From the NCBI GenBank assembly GCA_027575805.1, contig JANBPU010000173.1, positions 1 through 33,412 of the forward strand: a stretch of DNA of 33,412 nt, written 5' to 3'. The stretch comes from Mycoemilia scoparia (taxonomy: Eukaryota > Kickxellomycota > Kickxellomycetes > Kickxellales > Kickxellaceae). Positions 10,586-19,737 of this stretch are shown in pieces. Below the pieces are notes generated by a model, which searched no databases, had not been told where the DNA came from, and worked only from the letters and a program-made list of their open reading frames with translations. Made by a program: the position numbers and the translations under genes. The first letter of the stretch is position 1. Each line of letters starts with the position of its first letter.

Positions 10586-10595
10586 TATAAAAGCG
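10586..10595 (+). promoter_or_regulatory. TATA-like motif TATAAAAGCG (upstream copy)
   Basis: The decamer TATAAAAGCG appears here and again 205 bp downstream at 10791-10800. It could be an alternative core promoter for the gene starting at 11681, although the distance implies a long 5'UTR. It is supported by motif only. Confidence 0.3.
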
Positions 10596-10788
10596 TTGAT
10601 AGAACAGCTTCTATCTTGTTTGCATGCTGCGTTCAGGTTCTCACAGCTCACTCAGAGGTTTTCTGGCCGACGCCAAAAGTAATGGATGTGTGAATTGCAT
10701 TGCTATAATAGCATGTTCTGCGTGAGCAAGCAGGTCAAATACCCTGATAATAGACAGACACAGGGATGGAGGGATTGTTGATCGGGCA

Positions 10789-10800
10789 TATATAAAAGCG
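10789..10800 (+). promoter_or_regulatory. TATA box TATATAAAAGCG
   Basis: This is a strong TATA consensus on the plus strand. If functional, transcription would begin near 10820-10830 and the MIR-domain mRNA would carry a 5'UTR of several hundred bases, possibly spliced. A non-coding transcript is the alternative. Confidence 0.35.
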
Positions 10801-11539
10801 AGGCTCTTGGCAATTTGCTGCTATTTGAGTTTAAGCTCATTTGTTTGTCTAGCTGATCGTGTATCAGGCTGTGATTTGGCTGCGGAGAGCACCAGAGAGA
10901 AGACTAAGCAATGGGGCCACAGGAGGGTTTGTAGGGAATTTGATAAAGAGAGAATTAACGACCCCAAGTGTTTTGGCAGCTATAACAGAGCCTGTTTGGC
11001 TTAGATGGCGAGAACCTGTCGTTGATCAGGGACACGCTATCGTTTGTAGCCACAACAATTGCGCAGACACGAATTGTGTGTGAGCCAAGGGTTTTTTGAG
11101 GGACAAGCAAACAAGCACAAGATTAATGGTGGGTCTCTGGCCAGTGGGAGTAGTAGGCTCATGGTAGCTCACTTCAGTGGGCAAGCGTGTAGCCCTGAGT
11201 GAGCTGTTGCCAAATCAATCAGTGTGAGTGTGGGAATCATCACTCCCACTCACTTGTTCCCCAGAATCCAATGCATTGATGATGGGGCGAAGAAGGGGAG
11301 CTGCGAACTGAGAGAAGCATATGTTTGGTATATGTTTTGGCTTGTAGTGCTGCAGAACACCACGGCCATAGTCAATCAGAATTCGAAATTAAGGCTTAGG
11401 GTGGAATAGTTAAAGAGGCGCGTAATATGGCTGTTGTCGTCACTAGCAACTTTTGTTCTCTTGTCTTTTCTTTATACATTTATTACTTTTTACTCTCTTT
11501 TCGGGTATCATCTCTCTCGCCCTCTTGTTCTTTAAGTAG

Positions 11540-11664
11540 GTATGCTATTCTTATCTTGATAGCTGGTATGGGCGGAACGCTTTCATCATAAGCCATTTTT
11601 GAACAAGATTTACTAACAACTTTCCTGTGCGCTTATCGCTGCTACTGCTGCTATGTAAAGATAG
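11540..11664 (+). other. Candidate 5'UTR intron of the MIR-domain gene
   Basis: A donor GTATGC at 11540, a perfect TACTAAC branch motif at 11611-11617 and an acceptor TAG at 11662-11664 would define a 125-bp intron ending 16 bp before the ATG. Two introns identified with more confidence in this window are 124 and 125 bp. This is inference from motifs. Confidence 0.4.
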
Positions 11665-11680
11665 ACGCATTATCAACATC

Positions 11681-12955
11681 ATGTACGGTCAGCAAGGTGG
11701 ATACGGCCAACAGCAGGGCTATGGCCAGCAGCAAGGTCAAGGCTACGGTCAGCAGCAGGGCGGCCAAGGCTATGGCCAACAGCAGCAAGGTTACGGTAGC
11801 AATCCGACTTCTCCACCAGGATATGGTCAGCAGCAACAGCAGCAGCAGCCACCCAGATACGGATCAGCTGGCCCCCAGCCCAGCGCTTACGGTGGTGTCC
11901 GACCAGCTGGCGGCGCTCCAAGCGGTGGCTCTTTCCCTAAGCACAATGTCCCCCAGAACGATTACACTGAGGAAGAAATTGCTGCCCACAACCGTGGCGA
12001 CAAGATCAAGACTGGTCTCAAGATTGGTGGCGGCATGCTCGCCGCTGGTCTTGCCGCTGCCGGTATTGCCTATGGCGTTCACGAATACAAGGAGCACAAG
12101 GAAGAGAAGCGTCGTGAGGAAGAAGAGGAGCAGCAACAGCTTTTGGAAGAAGAGAGACGTAAGCAGCACGAGCTCCAGAAGAAACAATATGAGCAGAGCC
12201 ACCAATACCAGCAGCATGGCAGCGGCAGCCCCTACTCCCCACAGAGCCACCACGGCGGTGGCTCCCCTGGCGGCTTTAGCCCCCCAGCCGCTTCCAACAG
12301 ACCCCCATACACTTATGACCAGAACGATGTACGCAACGCTGACCCCAACCGCAGCTCTGTAGGCTCTCCCACTCCCCATGAGTACCCCCTTCTCTACCAA
12401 ATCGGCGGCGACTCCCAGATTAAGTATGGCTCCGTCGTTGCTCTCAAGCACAACATGACTGGCCGCTTTATCCGCTGTGACAATGGCCGCTATACCAACA
12501 CTGGTTCCAACCAGGCCATGGTCTATGCTCACCGCTGGAATGTCGAGGAGCTCGACAAATGGCAGGTCCTCCCAGCCAACCGCGATGTCCCCCCTCCAGG
12601 CACCCAGGTTCTTTATGGCACCCAGATCAGACTTCGCCACATCTCTACCAAGCACCACCTTCACTCCCACTACAACTACCGTGCCCCTCGCTCTGGCCAG
12701 AACGAAGTCACCGCCTATGGTGATCCTTTCAACTCTGACGAGAATGATCACTGGGTCATTGAGCGCTTTGGCGATGGTGGCTATGGCCAGCCATGGTCCA
12801 TCAATGATGTTGTTGTCTTCCGCCATTATGTCAGCGGCATGACCCTTCACTCCCACGACCTCCTTATTGAAGACGATATCCAGGAAGTCACTGCCTTTGG
12901 TCCCGGAAAGGAAGAGAACGACAAGTGGCGTGTCCAGCCTGTTTCTCAGTACTAA
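11681..12955 (+). CDS. GYGQQ-repeat, glycine-zipper, MIR beta-trefoil protein
   Basis: The protein has 424 residues if it starts at the ATG at 11681; the frame stays open further upstream but without an ATG there. Residues 1-75 are GYGQQ-type repeats of low complexity, prion-like in composition. Residues 112-133 form a Gly/Ala-rich hydrophobic segment (GLKIGGGMLAAGLAAAGIAY) like a glycine-zipper membrane helix. A highly charged Glu/Lys/Gln helix follows to about 185. Residues about 230-424 form a MIR-type beta-trefoil with three repeats: TGRFIRCDNG..DKWQV, HLHSHYN..QNEVTAYG..DHWVI and LHSHD..QEVTAFG..DKWRV. MIR domains usually sit in ER proteins (protein mannosyltransferases, SDF2, IP3 receptors), but no signal peptide is present here. 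Codons are strongly C-ending, which suggests high expression. The function is unknown; ligand binding by the trefoil is inferred. Confidence 0.85.
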   Translation: MYGQQGGYGQQQGYGQQQGQGYGQQQGGQGYGQQQQGYGSNPTSPPGYGQQQQQQQPPRYGSAGPQPSAYGGVRPAGGAPSGGSFPKHNVPQNDYTEEEIAAHNRGDKIKTGLKIGGGMLAAGLAAAGIAYGVHEYKEHKEEKRREEEEEQQQLLEEERRKQHELQKKQYEQSHQYQQHGSGSPYSPQSHHGGGSPGGFSPPAASNRPPYTYDQNDVRNADPNRSSVGSPTPHEYPLLYQIGGDSQIKYGSVVALKHNMTGRFIRCDNGRYTNTGSNQAMVYAHRWNVEELDKWQVLPANRDVPPPGTQVLYGTQIRLRHISTKHHLHSHYNYRAPRSGQNEVTAYGDPFNSDENDHWVIERFGDGGYGQPWSINDVVVFRHYVSGMTLHSHDLLIEDDIQEVTAFGPGKEENDKWRVQPVSQY

Positions 12956-13231
12956 GCCAAATAATGTTGTTTTCTGAGTTGTGCTACTGCCAGTATTCTG
13001 GCATGGGTGTGACTGGCTGGATTGATATATCAACTAACTACTAAATAGTCTTGCTCACATTTTATATGTCCTTTTTTATCTGCATTATATTTATCAGTCT
13101 TTCATATGTTTTAAATCAATTAGTAGTTGTGAATTTGGCTAGCTGGGTCTTCCGAGGTTATTATAAATGTTACCATCCTTTATTCTATTCTATAGACGTA
13201 TTATTATAAAATAGCAATGGCTATTTTGTCT

Positions 13232-13345
13232 AAATTCACAAAGTCTTGGGCAGAGATGAGTGTTCCTAAGGGGCTGCATGCAAACTGGCTTAGCACTGGG
13301 CCAAGATCTGAGAGCCCATTTCTATATGCCATGGTTTGACCTCAA
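13232..13345 (+). repeat. Interspersed element family B, copy 4
   Basis: It sits between the convergent genes ending at 12955 and 13433. Shared blocks are AATTCACAAAGTCTTGGGCA, CACTGGGCCAAGATCTGAGA and GCCCATTTCTATATGCC. Both genes could use it as 3' flanking sequence. Confidence 0.6.
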
Positions 13346-13432
13346 GCAAAATTATTGCCCATATTGGCTATTACTTCTGTTAATTATATATAATGAACTG
13401 TAGAGAAATCACACAGGTAGTAAAACTAAAAA

Positions 13433-15967
13433 CTAACAATCACCATTGGCAGCGCTAGTGGTGTCCTTGGGCGATGGTGGTGATTTATCCGCTTCAATTG
13501 ATAAAAGAACCTGGCCCTCATCAGCCAAATCACCAACTCCACAAAATATTTCACCAACGTAGCCAGCTGACTGAGCACGGATGATATTTTCCATCTTCAT
13601 GGCCTCGACGATGATCAGAACCATGCCAGGCTCAACTTTCTGGCCTGGTTTAACTGGGATTTGCGTGATTCGGCTGGACATCGGTGCAGTGATTTCGCCT
13701 TCTTTAGCTTTGCCACGGCCGCCGCCATTCGTTGATGCTGCGTGCTGTTGGTCTATTTCGATCGATGAATAATATTCTGATGGCTGGTCTATTAATAGTT
13801 TTACATGCAAAGTGTCAAGATCTCCTCCGATTCCATTATCAAATACAGCAACGTTATCCTTTGAACTGCCACTGCTGCTGTATACGATGGTGGAGTTTAG
13901 TTTTCGCCCCCCGATGTTTGATATCATTGTTCCACTGTTGTTGTGAAGATTGATTCCTTGGCTACTGTGAGGTGTGGTCGTCGCTGTCCATGTTGTTTCG
14001 ACACCAGTAAATTCTGCAACTTTCGTGTCATTCTTTGTTATCAAATTGTCCAAAATGCTTGGGACAGTAGTGCTGGTATTATCTAAGCAGGCCTTGTAAA
14101 TCTCAATGTCATATATCTTTGGTGGCTGTTTGAAAGTGACTGCAACCTTGTATTTGATGTTGTCGTCGACGAGGAGCGGGATGACCGATTTCCCAAGGGT
14201 ATTTGGTTGGAACATTGCGTTTTGTGGATTATCCCAAGGGGAAAAGGAAGTTGAATTTCTGCCACTGCTGTTGTTAAGGGATTTGTTGTTTTTGAGAATG
14301 GCAGACAGTGCGACTTGTGAAAGCCTCTCATAGCCCATGGCTTCGTTTTCCAGCCCTACTTTACTAAAAAGCTCGTCCTTGTGTTTATCAATAAACCCAG
14401 TTTCAACATTGCCTGCTATGAAATCGGGGCTAGAAGCCAGGCGCTTAAGGAAATCGATATTAGTGTGTGGCCCGACGATCTGATATTGACCCAACGCGCT
14501 TTTCAAAATCCGAAGCGCGCTGCGACGGTCCTGGCCCTTGACTACCAACTTTGCAATCATTGGATCGTAGAATACCGAAATCTCGTCACCCTCCTTCACT
14601 CCAGTCTCTACACGCACATTTGTAACCAACGAAGAGGGCATGGGGGTTCGGAGATGAACAAGCTTTCCTGTATCCGGAAGGAACCCATTTTTCGGATTCT
14701 CAGCATAAATCCGGGCCTCAAAGGCATGGCCATCCAATTTGATCTGGTCTTGTTGGGCCAAAGGCAATGGATTTCCAGCCGCAACCTCCAACTGCCAATG
14801 CACAAGGTCGGTATTTGTAATCATCTCGGTGACCGGATGCTCGACCTGTAGGCGAGTGTTCATTTCCATAAAATAAAACTGGTTGGTCAAGCTGTCCATT
14901 ATAAACTCTACAGTTCCGGCGCCAACATAGTTGACTGCCTTGGCAGCCCGCACTGCACTTTTCCCCAGCATATCTCTAACTTCTTTGTCCAGATTCGGGG
15001 CTGGGGCTTCCTCGATGATCTTCTGGTGTCGACGTTGAACGCTGCAGTCACGTTCAAATAAATGAACTGCGTTTCCAAACTTGTCGGCAAAAATTTGGAC
15101 TTCAACATGGCGTGGAGTGGTCAGATACTTTTCAACCAAGACTTGGTCATCGCCAAATGACTTCATGGCCTCGCGTTTAGCAGATTCGAGCATATCCTTA
15201 AAATCTTTCTTTGTTTCGACGATCCTCATGCCCTTACCGCCACCGCCCTTGATTGCTTTGATCAAAACTGGGTAGCCAATCTGGTCAGCCTGAGATTCTA
15301 GAAAGCCTGGATCTTGATTTTCGCCATGGTATCCTGGAACCACCGGAACTTTGGCTGCCTCCATTATCTTCTTGCTTTCACTTTTTGATCCCATTGCTAT
15401 TATTGCTGCTGCTGGTGGGCCGATAAACGTAATGTTTTCGGTAGCCAACTGCGTGGCAAAATCTGCGTTTTCTGAAAGAAACCCATAGCCAGGATGGATT
15501 GCTTGGGCCCCGCTTTGCTTAGCTGCCTGAATGACCTTGGGGATCGAGAGGTAGCTTTCTGTCGATTGGGCTGGCCCTATCAGGTAGGCTTCATCGGCCA
15601 TCCCCACATGCATTGCGTACTTGTCGGCTTCGCTGTGGACTGCGACGGTCTTTATTCCCAGTTTTCTGGCAGTGTTTATTACTCGACATGTGATTTCTCC
15701 TCTGTTTGCAATGAGGATTTTGTCAAATAGGGGTTCTTTCTTATCAAGAAAGTTGCTGTTGGGACTGGTTGCATAGCTTCTGGTTGCTGATAGTATGGCA
15801 GCGGCTCCACCAAGAATGGTGGTTTGATTCTTTATGACCGAATCGGCGATAATCCCTGAGGAAGACAATTTTCCCTTTATGACAGAGCAGCCGGTTGTGG
15901 TTGTAGTAGCGCCCGTAGTAGATTTGGCTGACTTTGGTATCTTTGTTAATAAAACATTTGAAAGCAT
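13433..15967 (-). CDS. mccA: Methylcrotonoyl-CoA carboxylase subunit alpha, mitochondrial
   Basis: This is the biotin-carrying subunit of 3-methylcrotonoyl-CoA carboxylase, which acts in leucine breakdown in the mitochondrial matrix. It has 844 residues. Residues 1-75 are Thr/Ser/Lys-rich with few acids, consistent with a transit peptide. The biotin carboxylase part begins at DKILIANRGEITCRV and shows the ATP-grasp glycine loop (KGGGGKGMR), RDCSVQRRHQK and FMEMNTRLQVEHPVTE. The segment LVHLRTP..VETGVKEGDE..YDPMIAKLVV and GPHTNIDFLKRLASSPDF favours MCC over propionyl-CoA or acetyl-CoA carboxylase. The biotinyl domain has EAMKMEN with K791 as the biotin attachment lysine. It is roughly 100 residues longer than usual, because of Ser/Thr/Asn-rich inserts between about 560 and 770. 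The gene has no intron. The beta subunit is not in this window. Confidence 0.93.
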   Translation of the reverse strand: MLSNVLLTKIPKSAKSTTGATTTTTGCSVIKGKLSSSGIIADSVIKNQTTILGGAAAILSATRSYATSPNSNFLDKKEPLFDKILIANRGEITCRVINTARKLGIKTVAVHSEADKYAMHVGMADEAYLIGPAQSTESYLSIPKVIQAAKQSGAQAIHPGYGFLSENADFATQLATENITFIGPPAAAIIAMGSKSESKKIMEAAKVPVVPGYHGENQDPGFLESQADQIGYPVLIKAIKGGGGKGMRIVETKKDFKDMLESAKREAMKSFGDDQVLVEKYLTTPRHVEVQIFADKFGNAVHLFERDCSVQRRHQKIIEEAPAPNLDKEVRDMLGKSAVRAAKAVNYVGAGTVEFIMDSLTNQFYFMEMNTRLQVEHPVTEMITNTDLVHWQLEVAAGNPLPLAQQDQIKLDGHAFEARIYAENPKNGFLPDTGKLVHLRTPMPSSLVTNVRVETGVKEGDEISVFYDPMIAKLVVKGQDRRSALRILKSALGQYQIVGPHTNIDFLKRLASSPDFIAGNVETGFIDKHKDELFSKVGLENEAMGYERLSQVALSAILKNNKSLNNSSGRNSTSFSPWDNPQNAMFQPNTLGKSVIPLLVDDNIKYKVAVTFKQPPKIYDIEIYKACLDNTSTTVPSILDNLITKNDTKVAEFTGVETTWTATTTPHSSQGINLHNNSGTMISNIGGRKLNSTIVYSSSGSSKDNVAVFDNGIGGDLDTLHVKLLIDQPSEYYSSIEIDQQHAASTNGGGRGKAKEGEITAPMSSRITQIPVKPGQKVEPGMVLIIVEAMKMENIIRAQSAGYVGEIFCGVGDLADEGQVLLSIEADKSPPSPKDTTSAANGDC

Positions 15968-16681
15968 CCTGTGTGTTGTTGGAACTACACTTATAAGCTT
16001 GACTATGTCGGTAAAAGGTGTTTATAGTAAGGGGTGTTGTAAATAAAACAAATAAGAATAATATTGTTTCTAACCTAATGGAGGGAGGGAGAGAGAGGGA
16101 GAGAGAGAAAGTAAAGAAGAAAAACGCAGTACCCATATACATTTCTTTTAAAGACTTAACTCACAAGAAACAAAATATGTCTGTCTGTATTGGACTGACT
16201 ACGTGCGTATGGGCCCCTGAATTATTGTTGGATCACATTATTCTTTTGACATCAACTACAACAATACCAATATTAGTAGTAGTAGTAGTAGTAGTAGTAA
16301 GAGTAGAAACAGCAATAGGGTTGAGGATGGTCAAAGCACACACACGTACACAGATACATGTAATGCAATATGTCTGTCCGTTTCTCTCTCTCTCCAATAC
16401 CCCTTTTTTATCTTTAGCTGTGTATTGTTGACACTTTTAGGTCAGGTAGTCTCGTGACCAGACCGTGGGAATCTTGCAAAATATCAGGGTCATGTGCCTG
16501 CATCTGAAATCGCCAAACATAGTGGTTGAGCTACTTTAATAAGCTTCAGAGATGATTAGATCAGATAATTGTAAATATCTCCGATATTAGTCTAATTCGA
16601 ACCTTGTTTGGTTTTTGAAGGATCTGCTGTAAACTATTCTGGTGTTTATTGAGTTGTATAATTGAGAGTGAGTGTGTATGG
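15968..16681. other. Intergenic region upstream of mccA
   Basis: It contains a GA-rich run at about 16081-16110, (TAG)n at 16274-16299, a CA-rich stretch near 16333 and (TC)n near 16381-16395. The short frames here follow the microsatellites. I see no gene. Confidence 0.5.
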
Positions 16682-16795
16682 CCAAAGTTCACAAGGCTTT
16701 AGGCAAAATGGGACCCAGGAGTTGTATATAGATTGGCTCATGGCCAGGGGAAAATCTGATGAGGGCCCATTTCTGCATACAATATGCTTGATCCC
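16682..16795 (+). repeat. Interspersed element family B, copy 5
   Basis: This is a good reference copy: CCAAAGTTCACAAGGCTTTA, GGCAAAATGGGACCCAGGAG, TTGTATATAGATTGGCTCAT and GGGCCCATTTCTGCATAC. Family A copy 3 follows almost immediately. Confidence 0.65.
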
Positions 16796-16809
16796 GAGCC
16801 AAGTATTTA

Positions 16810-16915
16810 CATATGGGTGATAATTTTTGACGGGCGAATGTTTGATAATTAACTATGATGGTCCCTACAATCATTGGCCTCCAAAAGGTACCCTTCAAAA
16901 ATTATGATCCATATG
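16810..16915. repeat. Inverted-repeat element family A, copy 3
   Basis: The ends are CATATGGGTGATAATTTTTG and CAAAAATTATGATCCATATG, inverted repeats that include terminal CATATG. The interior carries TGATGGTCCCTACAATCATTG, similar to other A copies. It lies just upstream of the AA9 pseudogene. Confidence 0.75.
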
Positions 16916-16979
16916 TCAAGTATGTTTAAAACAAAATAAAGTAATTATTAATTTGAATGGCAATGCTTTTACTTAAATT

Positions 16980-17192
16980 GATTATTGCGAACCTTTCCAG
17001 GGGTATATGGCACCACTTGAAAGTAATGATGAAGGTAATATGTAGTTCAAGATCCAGCAGGAGGACTATCATCATGGCCTGAACAAGTGGCGTAATCAAA
17101 AGTTTAGAATCAACGATGGCAAGCTGAACTATACGGTGCCTGAAAATTATCAATTCACTGGTCCCCTGACCTTTGACGGCAAGGCAGCCTAA
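16980..17192 (+). pseudogene. Decayed AA9 LPMO copy
   Basis: In one frame from about 16980 to the TAA at 17190-17192, the translation matches the intact AA9 genes downstream. YMAPLESNDEGN corresponds to YMAPAESNGEGD; FKIQQEDYHHGLNKW to FKIYKEDYDHNMDLW; LNYTVPEN to LNFTLPKN; and the final GPLTFDGKAA to GPPVFDDKTA. Three kinds of damage are visible. A TAG stop (17043-17045) replaces the tryptophan codon of the WFKI motif. The central region between the TLPKN-like and GPxxFD-like segments, which holds the copper-site Gln and Tyr, is deleted. The N-terminal half, including the signal peptide and first histidine, is missing or unrecognisable. It is the first member of the plus-strand AA9 array. 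Confidence 0.85.
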
Positions 17193-18141
17193 CTACTGGA
17201 ATGCTTGTAGTTAGAGTACCGACTGGCTTTTCATACCAGTTTTTGATATCGCTTGTTTGCCCGTTTTGGTATACAATTAAGTGAAACTATTTTAAGATAG
17301 CTTTTTATCCATATTGGCTATACTGGATTTAAATTAAGGGTGTGTCTATTTGCTGATATATCATCTTGTTAGAGTTGGAATTAGACATGGATGCTAAGTC
17401 CTCAACCACCATTTCTAAACATAAAATCAGCCCCTCTTCTTGGCCCATGAAAAGTAATGAGTAGCTTTATGAGTATATATAAAATTATTGCCATTTTAGA
17501 AATAAAGCAGTAGTAGCTAAATAAAATAGAGTTTGAACTGGCTGGGGTGGGAGAGAAAGGCGAGTCATTTTTCCAACCAGCATACTTTAAAGATATCATC
17601 ATTTGCTATTCATTGAATTAATGCGCAATTTATTTTTCATTTATAAATGAGCTAAATATATCGATATTCTACCCAACTGTTTTATTACTGCTGACACATA
17701 ACCAAAGCCATGAGCAATTTATTTGAAGATGCCCTTCATATTGCTACACCTAAAAAAGCAGTTATATTCACAAAGCTGTTAAGCCTTCAAAAAGCGGTGG
17801 TTATATATTGTATGTGTGTATGTCTATACAAGATAATGAATAGTATACTAAAGGTTGAGGTTAATAATGGCTTATTCAAACACATCTACAATTAGAATCA
17901 CGAATATTTAGACTATGCCACCAGCCTCTTTACAAGTGCTTAGCTCAATATGAAGGATAAGTAAGATATAGTCCAACGACATAAGTCATACAGATGGAGA
18001 ACATTGGGCTATGGATAGATGTCTATTTCAAAGTTATTTAAAGGAGACGGGATGTGTTCCATATGTACTTGAAATATTGCAAAAAAACATTAACCCCATT
18101 TTTCATCTATATATCTGAAGTTTGAGCAACGACAACAAACA
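17193..18141. other. Intergenic region within the AA9 array
   Basis: This is AT-rich sequence with no convincing gene. Frames at 17402-17602 and 17710-17895 are short, lack recognisable motifs and look like chance. A TATATAT run at 18108-18114 lies only about 28 bp before the ATG at 18142. Confidence 0.45.
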
Positions 18142-18891
18142 ATGGTATTTTCTCTTAAATCAGCTATTCTTGGTCTTTCTGGCCTTGTTGCTCTAGTCAC
18201 AGCCCATACTCATCTTCATGCTGTTACTATCAATGGTGAGGAGATGTATCCCGGCGAGTGCCTCCGTTTCTGGGGTGAGCCATGGAATAGCCCAGTGCTC
18301 GATATATCTGGGAAGGAAATGAAATGTGGTCATGGAGGTGCAAATCCGGGTCTAATGACCTGCCCTGTCAAAGCAGGCACCGAGATGAGCATCAGATATT
18401 ACTCACAGAGTATAAATGCTTGGGACAGAGTCATTTCTGGAAACCACTTTGGACCTTGCCAGGTGTATATGGCACCGGCTGAGAGCAATGGCGAAGGTGA
18501 TGTCTGGTTCAAGATTTACAAGGAGGACTATGATCATAACATGGACCTGTGGTGTACCCAGAAGCTCAGAGAAACAAATGGTCTTTTGAACTTTACGTTG
18601 CCCAAGAACATTCCATCAGGCAAATACCTGATTAGAGGCGAGCTCATCACCCTACAAGCTGCGCGCGGGAGACGTAGTGTTGATCCCAAGCTTGGTGCAC
18701 AGTTGTATATTGACTGTGTCCAGGTGGATTTGGAGGGTGGTAACAATAATGCTAAAGTTCCTGCTGGGGTAAGATTCCCTGGTGAGTATGAAGATAGTCA
18801 CCCCGGTCTATATGGAAATTATATACAAGCAGTAGCACCAAACCCTTACCCATTCCCTGGTCCTCCAGTCTTTGATGACAAGACTGCCTAA
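18142..18891 (+). CDS. AA9-family lytic polysaccharide monooxygenase, first intact copy
   Basis: This is a 249-residue secreted protein. A 21-residue signal peptide ends in TA, so the mature enzyme starts HTHLHAV with H22 as the copper-binding N-terminal histidine. The second brace histidine is H102 in GNHFGPCQVYMAP. Q187 and the axial Y189 lie in GAQLYIDC. Other AA9 landmarks are VWFKI, LNFTLPKNIPSGKYLIR, PGEY..HPGLY and the C-terminal PFPGPPVFD. The segment usually read as RHEIIALH is RGELITLQ here, so G166 replaces the second-sphere active-site histidine. NFT is a possible N-glycosylation site. There is no carbohydrate-binding module. AA9 enzymes oxidatively cleave cellulose and related beta-glucans outside the cell; substrate and activity here are unproven. 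Confidence 0.85.
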   Translation: MVFSLKSAILGLSGLVALVTAHTHLHAVTINGEEMYPGECLRFWGEPWNSPVLDISGKEMKCGHGGANPGLMTCPVKAGTEMSIRYYSQSINAWDRVISGNHFGPCQVYMAPAESNGEGDVWFKIYKEDYDHNMDLWCTQKLRETNGLLNFTLPKNIPSGKYLIRGELITLQAARGRRSVDPKLGAQLYIDCVQVDLEGGNNNAKVPAGVRFPGEYEDSHPGLYGNYIQAVAPNPYPFPGPPVFDDKTA

Positions 18892-19078
18892 TAATAAGTT
18901 TGCTAATGGATCTTTTGAGTAGTGTTATTGATATTTGCAATGCACCTGGGTTTATTTAGTTTTATTCTTTACTTACAATATACCACAAGGCCGATATTTC
19001 AAAAGAGACTAGTGAATACAAGTGATTGCTTTGAAGGGTTGTGGCTCCCACTTGCTAATAAGTTGCGATAGCCCCTCT

Positions 19079-19200
19079 CATATGGATAATAATTTTCTGA
19101 AGGGTGAAAGTTCACTAGTAAAACTGGACATCCATTTGGCTGTGATTCCCCTATAATCAGTGGTCCCCAAAATTCACCCTTCAAAAATTATTGCCCATAT
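19079..19200. repeat. Inverted-repeat element family A, copy 4
   Basis: The ends are CATATGGATAATAATTTTCT and AAAAATTATTGCCCATAT. The interior contains ACTAGTAAAACTGGACATCC and TTTGGCTGTGATTCCCCTAT. It is the clearest full-length copy (about 122 bp) and shares its right terminal CATATGG with the next copy. Confidence 0.8.
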
Positions 19201-19294
19201 GGATAATAATTTTCTGAAGGTGCCTTTTGGTGGCCAATGGTTATAGGGGAGTCACAATTGACTATCAAATAAAGTCGCCCTTCAAAAATAATCT
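19197..19294. repeat. Inverted-repeat element family A, copy 5 (tandem to copy 4)
   Basis: It begins with CATATGGATAATAATTTTCT, shared with the end of copy 4, and closes with CGCCCTTCAAAAATAATCTCC. The interior is GGTGGCCAATGGTTATAGGG, as in copy 2. Confidence 0.75.
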
Positions 19295-19299
19295 CCACT

Positions 19300-19347
19300 A
19301 TAGCCATTGACCACAAAAAGATACTCTTCAAAAGCCGCAACTCATAT
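19300..19347. repeat. Inverted-repeat element family A, truncated copy 6
   Basis: TAGCCATTGACCACAAAAAG and then ACTCTTCAAAAGCCGCAACTC is the reverse complement of one half of copy 5. Only this half is present, directly beside copy 5. Confidence 0.5.
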
Positions 19348-19628
19348 TATAAATCTTGAAAAGAAACGCGTGCCATTTTAAACTTCAATTTCTTTAATCA
19401 CAGATCTTCTTGACATCTGAATGGCTTCTCTGTCAGCACGCACTTGGCATAAAGAAAAGCAATATGTCACAGCACCTTTGTTGTGTGCTTTGTATGTATG
19501 CAGACTTTCAATCTTTTCTTTGGTTTAACTAATTTGCCAACAAAAGAACAACAGCAGCACAACAGGATCTTGGTAACATTGTGGTTGGATGAGGGCTTTC
19601 AGCCATCTCTTTATCCATATGCATACTC

Positions 19629-19651
19629 ATGCTCTCTCTCTCTCTCTCTCC
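19629..19651. repeat. Microsatellite (TC)n
   Basis: A pure TC dinucleotide run lies between the two intact AA9 genes, similar to the one at 2983-3002. Confidence 0.8.
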
Positions 19652-19737
19652 CCACGTTTCACTACGCCAAGTCCATAACATCAAAGTAGGCATATTCTGA
19701 AAGACCACTGTCATATAAATGACTGAGTCTCATCTAA

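Larger units (their letters stand above)
8896..11680. other. Long intergenic and 5' region between divergent genes
   Basis: About 2.8 kb separates the divergent LPMO-like gene and the MIR-domain gene. I see (TG)n at about 9145-9163, a GAT/GAG run at 9796-9840, two TATA-like motifs and a possible 5'UTR intron near the right end. Short frames at 10807-11083 do not look like conserved proteins. The CT-rich stretch 11440-11535 is typical of the sequence upstream of highly expressed fungal genes. Confidence 0.45.

Noticed and set aside
10807..11083. Short overlapping frames downstream of the TATA box at 10789
   Set aside because: They have no motif, do not start with good ATG contexts and overlap in two frames. 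They are more likely leader or non-coding sequence.
11627..11680. Upstream extension of the MIR-domain frame
   Set aside because: It begins with GTG rather than ATG and crosses a likely branch-point/acceptor region; the ATG at 11681 starts the GYGQQ repeats directly.
11864..13033. 389-residue open frame antisense to the MIR-domain gene
   Set aside because: It mirrors the strongly C-ending codons of the real gene, which remove stops on the other strand. It has no recognisable domain, and its first codons lie in the 3' flank of the MIR gene.
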